NCBI GenBank assembly: GCA_023381355.1
Contig: JAMCUL010000012.1
Coordinates: 21,389-85,388, forward strand
From: Thermoplasmatota archaeon
GTDB lineage: Archaea; Thermoplasmatota; Thermoplasmata; Thermoplasmatales; Thermoplasmataceae
Length of the DNA: 64,000 nt
Reading direction: 5' to 3'
Within the stretch, counting starts at the first letter, position 1; each line of letters begins with the position of its first letter. Positions 59,204 through 64,000 of the stretch are shown here, in pieces. The notes beneath the pieces were generated by a model. The model was not told the DNA's origin. It made no database searches and was given only the letters and a program-made list of their open reading frames with translations. Position numbers and translations under genes: made by a program.

Positions 59204-60163
59204 TCACTTATCTTTGATCACCATAACTTTCGAATAACCAAGCAGAATAAGAATTACACAGATTATTATTGCTGCCATATCACTTGGAATAGTTCTGTTG
59301 AAACTTCCACCAATCAACATTATAATAAGGATAATTGAGCTAAATCCCCAAAGCGATTTCCTATTCAAGTTTGATATGGTGTCAAACTTGTTGAAATATC
59401 GGAAGAGATATACCAGTAGAAGAAGCAGTGCTAGAGTTTCCGGGACCAGGATAATAGGAATGCGGTTTCCGAAAGTGAATGGAAGAATCATCCCGGCAGC
59501 AAATAGTATCAACACACCATTGCCTAATTGGTCACTCAATCTTTCCAATCTTCTGAATCTTGAGGATAGAGAATTTTTCCATGCTGCAAGTATCAGTATA
59601 AGAAGCAGCAAAACGATAAGAATAACTGGAAGAATTCCAGGTACTCTTCCAGCTGAAATGGACGCAACCATCAGGAAGTAATAAATCACTATGGTTACGG
59701 GTATCATTACCATATAGTCCCTTCGTGAGAGAATTGGATTCTTTAATCTTTGAGGCCATACAACATTGAGGATGAACAGAGTGGTTATGACTGTGATCAC
59801 TGCATGAAGCATCATCACATATATGGTCCAAGTAAGATTAAAGCCAAAAGCGGTGAGCCACAATTTATGTGTACTGGTCTCCTCCATTGTAAATATAGAT
59901 ATTCCTTCTTCAAGAGTTCCATAAAAAAGTCCTAAAATGTAAATTGTACCCAGTTTTAGAGTGTATCTCACAGAGATGTCTGCAATCATTGTCACCTGAA
60001 ACCCATAAAATGCGAGACCGATAAGGAAAGATACAGGATATTGCAATATTCCCTCGACACTTGTGGAACCGGTCAATATTTCGGCTCCAAAGAAACTTAG
60101 ACCTGCGATTAGCAGAACGGTGGCAGATGAAGAATAATGTGTCGGCTGTTTACTCATGGACAT
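59204..60163 (-). CDS. Polytopic membrane protein of unknown function
   Basis: Not recognised. About 320 residues with some ten hydrophobic segments. The motif GLFYGTLEEGISIFTM lies in the third or fourth segment; two acidic residues within the membrane region could be functional. The track starts at TTG 60181; ATG 60163 is the first ATG, and a TATATATATATG box lies near 60210. It lies downstream of and on the same strand as the STAND NTPase gene, between transposase relics, and is AT-rich, suggesting acquired DNA. Confidence 0.6.
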   Translation of the reverse strand: MSMSKQPTHYSSSATVLLIAGLSFFGAEILTGSTSVEGILQYPVSFLIGLAFYGFQVTMIADISVRYTLKLGTIYILGLFYGTLEEGISIFTMEETSTHKLWLTAFGFNLTWTIYVMMLHAVITVITTLFILNVVWPQRLKNPILSRRDYMVMIPVTIVIYYFLMVASISAGRVPGILPVILIVLLLLILILAAWKNSLSSRFRRLERLSDQLGNGVLILFAAGMILPFTFGNRIPIILVPETLALLLLLVYLFRYFNKFDTISNLNRKSLWGFSSIILIIMLIGGSFNRTIPSDMAAIIICVILILLGYSKVMVIKDK

Positions 60164-60204
60164 ACTATCTGTATCGCTCAATTTCTTTCCAGAGTAGGAG
60201 TTAA

Positions 60205-60217
60205 CATATATATATAT
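60205..60217 (-). promoter_or_regulatory. TATA-like box for the polytopic membrane protein
   Basis: An alternating TATATATATATG stretch on the minus strand lies about 29 bases before TTG 60181 and 47 before ATG 60163. Confidence 0.45.
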
Positions 60218-60550
60218 TTCATAAATTGTTAATTGTAAGATTTTAAAAACTCAACATAGTGTAAATTGATGTTGGGATCACTACATCCCATGATGCCATA
60301 TGTTCGGGTTCGAATACACGTGTTTTTATTGGTTATTTCCTTCCTATGTATATTGCTGCTGTAAACGCTCATCGAAAAGTATCCAAAAAAGGCCATTGAT
60401 TATTTACCACCTCATGCGTTTTCAGTATGGAGATGGCAAATGCGTATTCATGGGAGGATTGGCACATGATTAGATCAATGAGGGAGCACATCATTAATGA
60501 TACCTTATTGTTGCGAACTTTTTATCTCTCATTTAGTTTTCTAAATTATT
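60218..60550. other. Intergenic region between STAND NTPase and membrane protein genes
   Basis: About 330 bases with no convincing gene. A GGTTCGAATAC stretch near 60309 resembles a tRNA T-loop, but flanking bases do not pair. Plus-strand peptide pieces near 60430-60520 could be further mobile-element debris. Confidence 0.35.
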
Positions 60551-63367
60551 CTAATTCAGCAATCTTATCATACTAGCAACTTGTTTTTCATTTTGCTGGA
60601 TAGGTATAAAACTCACAGACTTCCCTACAAGATCTTGGATATCATTCTGGTTGATATATTCTGAAAACGAGTTTGGAAAGAATATAAATCCTTTTCCACT
60701 TGCTTCAATCACTCCAAATTTTCTTTCTTGCTTATAATATTTAATTAGACCTAACAACTCAAGGTCATTTTTAATCGTTTCATCAACTTCTAAGAGTTCT
60801 TTCTCCAAATTCTTGAACTTGTTCAAAAATTTTGAATTCGTTTGACAATAAGTATATCCTCTTCTTATAAGACCTTTAATGCTGCTTTTAGAAATTTGTC
60901 CAGCTTTTCCATAGAAAGCAACACTATAGTAAGTTGCTTCACACATTGTTTTTTCACTAGGCTGTAATGTAATATTACCAATAATCAATGGCTTCATTGC
61001 CATTTCAAAATATTCATTTCCCTCTTTTAAATTACCTGATTTGGAATAAGCTATTCCTAAATCAATTAGTATGGCAGCACGAAGTTTCGATAATTTTAAA
61101 TCACTAGGAGAAAGTTGCATGCCATCTAGAACGGTTTCTAAACCTCTATTTAGATTTTGGATTTCTCCTGTTACGTCTTTTCTATCTCGACATGCCTGAC
61201 TCTTTCTTCTAAAATTCTCTCCTAAAAATTGAAGAGTCATTACTTTATGGCGAATGTTTGGATATTTCTGTTCGGTCAATGCTTGTCTGAATTCAATTTC
61301 TGCTTTGTCGTACTCTCCGGTAATTGAGTAAACTCTTCCTAATTCATTATAAATTGGAAGATACTGAGGGTTTAACTCTTTAGCTTTCTGAAGAATCATT
61401 ACTGCTTCTTCGTGTCTCCTGGCAATGCTTAGCATCTTTCCGTATGAAAAGAAGACAAGAAAATTTTCCTGATCAAATTCGATAGCTTGTTTCATTTTGT
61501 CCAATGCCTGATGATGGAAACCCCTATAAAATTCGAATTTAGCGTATTCAGTAAGTGCATATGCAAAATGTGGAGATGCCTTAATAGCCTCTTTAAAGTA
61601 ATTCTCTGCTTCTTTAAATTCACCTTTAAGCTGGTAATTTTTTGCAGATTTTACGTTCAAGAACGCAATCCTGTCGCTCTCTGTTTTCACTCCAAATGAA
61701 ATGAGCGATTGCGCGTACCCACTTTTTGCTAATTCCTCTCCCTTGATTTGATCAATGAGGTGGTACTTATTATTTTGTAGTTGCATTAGTATCTTTTCTT
61801 CACTTTGAAGCTTTGTCTCCACGAATCCCATCGTTAAGTCAAGCATATAATAAACAGTTTCTGGTGAACCAGAATCTTCTACCACCTCGGATATTATTAG
61901 AGAACTCAAGTTAAGTTCCTTAATCGCATCATTAAGTTCATCGTCATCCAGCTTAGATATATTTGCAAGAATAGCCATTTTCATAGGTTTATTTTCGTAC
62001 ACAATCATACTGTACAAAACAATTTTTGAAGTGCTGGATAATAGCAAAAAGACATCGTTAAAGACAAAACTTGCAATGTCACTTGAACCTTCAAGAATTA
62101 CAGAAAATGCCTTATCAATATCTTTTCCCATGCACACCTGCCCTATAGACCACTTAATAAGCAAAGGATAGTTCTTAACTTTCCTACATAACTGCCTTAT
62201 AAAGTCTTCATTCATAGATACCAGATCAGGTTTATTTTTCTCTTTTGATATTGTCTTGAAAAGTTTTATTGCGTCTTTATCATTCATATTATTCAACTGG
62301 TAGCGACGCTCTATCTCTCCGAGTCCTTTTCTACTTGTCACAAGAACTTGACTTGGTCTTGGAATGTTTTTAATAAATTCTATTATAGCTTGATTTTTAT
62401 AGACTGTCTCTAAATTATCAACTACCAGAAGGACTCTATTTTTTTTAAATGCGTTGTAAATGAAGTTTCTATACGCATTAAAATCTACTTTGGCAGTATC
62501 TAAGGCTTCCTCCTGCTTTGCGTCTATGATACGAGAGATCTCTTTAGCGAATTGCATCTCACTTCTAATTCCAGTTTCCAATGGTAAAATTCCGGAATCA
62601 GTAAGCTTACTTTCTTTTGCACTAAACCACATAATTGCGGTGAACGGATTATCTGCAGCTAAAATAGTCTCGTGTGCAAGTTTTAGAGCAATTGCAGTTT
62701 TTCCCACTCCACCAGCACCTATTATTGTCAATATTCTATCTTCGTTTGAATAGATGAGCTTTTTAATATCTCTAATTTCCTTTTCTCTCCCGACAAATCC
62801 CCCATCTATATCGAAGTCCTCAAAGGGTAGGTTATTTGGGACGCTATATTCTTCATAGAAAGTTTGTGGTATATCTCCGGCGGATTTGTATTTCTCTAAC
62901 TCTATATACGTTACTATTTCTTTTGAGGCTGGTCCCTGAGAAACTATTAATATTTTTTCAATCAAACTTTGTAAATTTTCATAAGTGAAAGAAAGTTTTG
63001 CATGAGCTATTTTTCTTCTTAAAATATTAAGATCGTTCATAGTTAAATCAAATTTTTCTTTTTCTATATTTTGTCCAATAAACTCTTTAGAGTAGGAAAA
63101 AAAACTCCCATTTAATACTATGTTCTTTAAGTGAATAAGCGTAAGTTCGTCAAAATATTCTTCTATACTAACGTCATCCCTTAGTTCGGAAATCCGATCC
63201 AAATCTTCAGGTCCAAACATAGACTTAGGCACATGTTCTTTCCAAGATTTGCCGAAATTCAAAAGGAAGACTTCGTTAGCTAAAAAGAGACGAAACTCTT
63301 GTTCAAAGTTATTTATTAGGATATCGTACCCCCATTTCCTGTATAATTTAGTTTGATTATAAGTCAA
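60551..63367 (-). CDS. HEPN-like / NB-ARC / TPR / cold-shock-like STAND NTPase
   Basis: A 938-residue multidomain protein. Residues 1-140 are helical and resemble Swt1-type HEPN domains, ending in ILRRKIAHAKLS, which contains the R-x4-H pattern of HEPN RNases (Arg117, His122). The NB-ARC ATPase follows: P-loop IGAGGVGKTAIAL (217-224), Walker B RVLLVVDNLE (311-320), sensor VLVTSRKG and a PLLIKW segment near 401. A winged-helix-like region (about 430-540) and TPR repeats (about 570-840) come next. A C-terminal OB segment with FGVIEASGKGFIFFPNS resembles cold-shock domains. The start is TTG with AGGTGG upstream. The gene is far more AT-rich than the core. It is probably a stress or antiviral sensor-effector (inference). 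Confidence 0.85.
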   Translation of the reverse strand: MTYNQTKLYRKWGYDILINNFEQEFRLFLANEVFLLNFGKSWKEHVPKSMFGPEDLDRISELRDDVSIEEYFDELTLIHLKNIVLNGSFFSYSKEFIGQNIEKEKFDLTMNDLNILRRKIAHAKLSFTYENLQSLIEKILIVSQGPASKEIVTYIELEKYKSAGDIPQTFYEEYSVPNNLPFEDFDIDGGFVGREKEIRDIKKLIYSNEDRILTIIGAGGVGKTAIALKLAHETILAADNPFTAIMWFSAKESKLTDSGILPLETGIRSEMQFAKEISRIIDAKQEEALDTAKVDFNAYRNFIYNAFKKNRVLLVVDNLETVYKNQAIIEFIKNIPRPSQVLVTSRKGLGEIERRYQLNNMNDKDAIKLFKTISKEKNKPDLVSMNEDFIRQLCRKVKNYPLLIKWSIGQVCMGKDIDKAFSVILEGSSDIASFVFNDVFLLLSSTSKIVLYSMIVYENKPMKMAILANISKLDDDELNDAIKELNLSSLIISEVVEDSGSPETVYYMLDLTMGFVETKLQSEEKILMQLQNNKYHLIDQIKGEELAKSGYAQSLISFGVKTESDRIAFLNVKSAKNYQLKGEFKEAENYFKEAIKASPHFAYALTEYAKFEFYRGFHHQALDKMKQAIEFDQENFLVFFSYGKMLSIARRHEEAVMILQKAKELNPQYLPIYNELGRVYSITGEYDKAEIEFRQALTEQKYPNIRHKVMTLQFLGENFRRKSQACRDRKDVTGEIQNLNRGLETVLDGMQLSPSDLKLSKLRAAILIDLGIAYSKSGNLKEGNEYFEMAMKPLIIGNITLQPSEKTMCEATYYSVAFYGKAGQISKSSIKGLIRRGYTYCQTNSKFLNKFKNLEKELLEVDETIKNDLELLGLIKYYKQERKFGVIEASGKGFIFFPNSFSEYINQNDIQDLVGKSVSFIPIQQNEKQVASMIRLLN

Positions 63368-63476
63368 TAAAATCCACCTAATTATTTAAGTATGAACTGA
63401 AATTAATATAAGAGTTTTTCTAATAACCCTCAAGGAAACGCCATAACATTTATTCATGGAACTCGCATGTTAAAGC
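63368..63476 (-). promoter_or_regulatory. Upstream region of the STAND NTPase
   Basis: AT-rich sequence containing AGGTGG about seven bases before the TTG start and a CTTATATTAATTT box near 63405-63415 that could be the promoter, giving a leader of some 20 bases. Confidence 0.35.
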
Positions 63477-63614
63477 GTGAGTGACCTGCTTGATCATGCA
63501 TTGAAGGAGAAATACATTTCAATGAAGATAAATGATCCCTTAACATTTGTAAAGAATGCGATAGATTATTCAACAAGGACACGAGATGCTATTCTTATAT
63601 GTAGGCAAAAGTAG
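63477..63614 (+). pseudogene. Short ORF, possible transposase N-terminal fragment
   Basis: A 45-codon frame from GTG: MSDLLDHALKEKYISMKIND, then PLTFVKNAIDYSTRTRDAI, ending in a TAG. It resembles the opening of some archaeal transposases but is too short for a firm call. It lies among mobile-element debris. Confidence 0.3.
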
Positions 63615-63635
63615 AATATCAAAAAGCACATATTG

Positions 63636-63874
63636 TTAGGGATATGAAGGAAGGACAAGAAGATCAAAGGATAGTTTATTCACGAAGAAGAACAACAAGA
63701 CACTCTTCCAATACAAGATATATACAATTGTTAATGACAACATTCCTGTCCCAGTTACTGCCCTTGATCTCATTGCGATCATCTTCCTCTCCGTCAGTGC
63801 ATCGATCCGATCGATGAATTCTGTGCCCTTTTTGAGCATTGTGTATATGATCTCTATGAGTATGCGGGCTATTG
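63636..63874 (-). pseudogene. C-terminal fragment of an IS110-like transposase
   Basis: Reading the minus strand from the IS21-like boundary, the frame gives TIARILIEIIYTMLKKGTEF and IDRIDALTERKMIAM. This resembles the C-terminus of IS110-family transposases (ARK...IIYxML pattern). Everything upstream is cut at 63874/63875, where the IS21-like end begins, so the later element probably interrupted or replaced it. Downstream sequence is AT-rich and unrelated. Confidence 0.45.
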
Positions 63875-64000
63875 TGTAAACGCCGGTTCATAATTGTGCA
63901 TTTTCGCCGGAATAAAAGTGACCCCTATCGCCGGTTTAATTTTGACCCCTGTCCATGCCATGACAGTGGTCTGAGTTGTACGGTCTGGAGGTGTGGAGAA
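63875..64000 (+). mobile_element. Left end of an IS21-family element, cut by the window edge
   Basis: The sequence starts TGTAAACGCCGG and has CGCCGG at 63881, 63905 and 63929, exactly 24 bases apart. Units 2 and 3 continue into GTGACCCC and TTGACCCC. Such multiple terminal repeats, with TGT at the tip, are typical of IS21-family ends. The window closes on CTGGAGGTGTGGAGAA, which looks like a Shine-Dalgarno for istA just beyond the edge. The istA/istB genes are not visible. Confidence 0.6.
63881..63952. repeat. Three 24-bp tandem repeat units with CGCCGG
   Basis: Units start at 63881, 63905 and 63929. Units 2 and 3 share CGCCGG, an AT-rich core and GACCCCT-T; unit 1 shares CGCCGG and spacing. 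They probably bind the IstA transposase at the element end. Confidence 0.6.

Noticed and set aside
60300-60325. TTCGGGTTCGAATAC resembling a tRNA T-arm (possible att site)
   Set aside because: Flanking bases do not form the T-stem and there is no acceptor partner.

Overview
The window reads as a chromosomal segment of an archaeon in or near the Thermoplasmatales. It has archaeal ribosomal protein operons and an RNA polymerase with one unsplit B subunit and split A'/A'' subunits. It also carries Cbf5, Nop10 and Nop5, Lsm, RIO1, aIF1A and aIF2-alpha. A single-polypeptide proton-pump type P-ATPase and trehalose synthesis genes fit an acidophile of this group. Arginine is mostly AGG/AGA and the core GC content looks to be in the mid-40s percent by eye. 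The taxon is an inference from gene content; no phylogeny was run.

Layout. 1-8516: spc-type operon on the plus strand (L6 end, L32e, L19e, L18, S5, L30, L15, SecY, Adk, a YidC/EMC3-like protein, Cmk, TruB/Cbf5, Nop5). 8507-10312 minus: Lsm - L37e - PurF. 11233-13402 plus: L44e, S27e, aIF2-alpha, Nop10, a PAC2-family protein. 13765-16738: P-type ATPase (minus) and a ChrB-like protein (plus). 16976-20708 plus: topoisomerase VI B and A, then a nitrilase-family enzyme. 20705-22719 minus: trehalose-phosphate synthase and phosphatase. 23129-26639: DUF3311 protein plus a solute:sodium symporter (plus) and MtnA (minus). 26988-38226 plus: tRNA-Lys, RpoH, RpoB, RpoA', RpoA'', NusA, aIF1A, RIO1 and a KH protein, then initiator tRNA-Met. 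38349-41138 minus: HemL, HemC, HemD. 41391-49595: a Trm5/Taw2 methyltransferase-fold enzyme, small conserved proteins, AspS (minus), an NfeD-type membrane protease, a ROK kinase, a thiamine-binding-like protein and a DEAD-box helicase. 49673-52948 plus: methylcitrate cycle genes (PrpD, PrpB, PrpC). 52945-57221 minus: JAMM protein, NAD kinase, an IMPase/FBPase-family phosphatase, and the RpoD-S11-S4-S13 operon. 57466-58353: a DUF6159-like membrane protein.

From about 58.4 kb to the end the window becomes an accessory region. It has decayed transposase pieces, a polytopic membrane protein of unknown function, an AT-rich 938-codon STAND-type NTPase and the end of an IS21-like element. The STAND protein shows a HEPN-like N-terminus, an NB-ARC ATPase, TPR repeats and a cold-shock-like C-terminus.

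The strongest points for follow-up are four. (1) A domain of about 110 residues occurs three times around the RpoA'/RpoA'' junction. (2) The HEPN/NB-ARC/TPR/cold-shock protein is a candidate defence gene. (3) A complete topoisomerase VI pair occurs in a Thermoplasmatales-like genome. (4) hemD seems to lack any ATG/GTG/TTG start and may begin with CTG overlapping the hemC stop. Many first genes have a TATA-like box about 25 nt before the start codon (leaderless mRNAs), while internal operon genes use Shine-Dalgarno motifs or ATGA overlaps.
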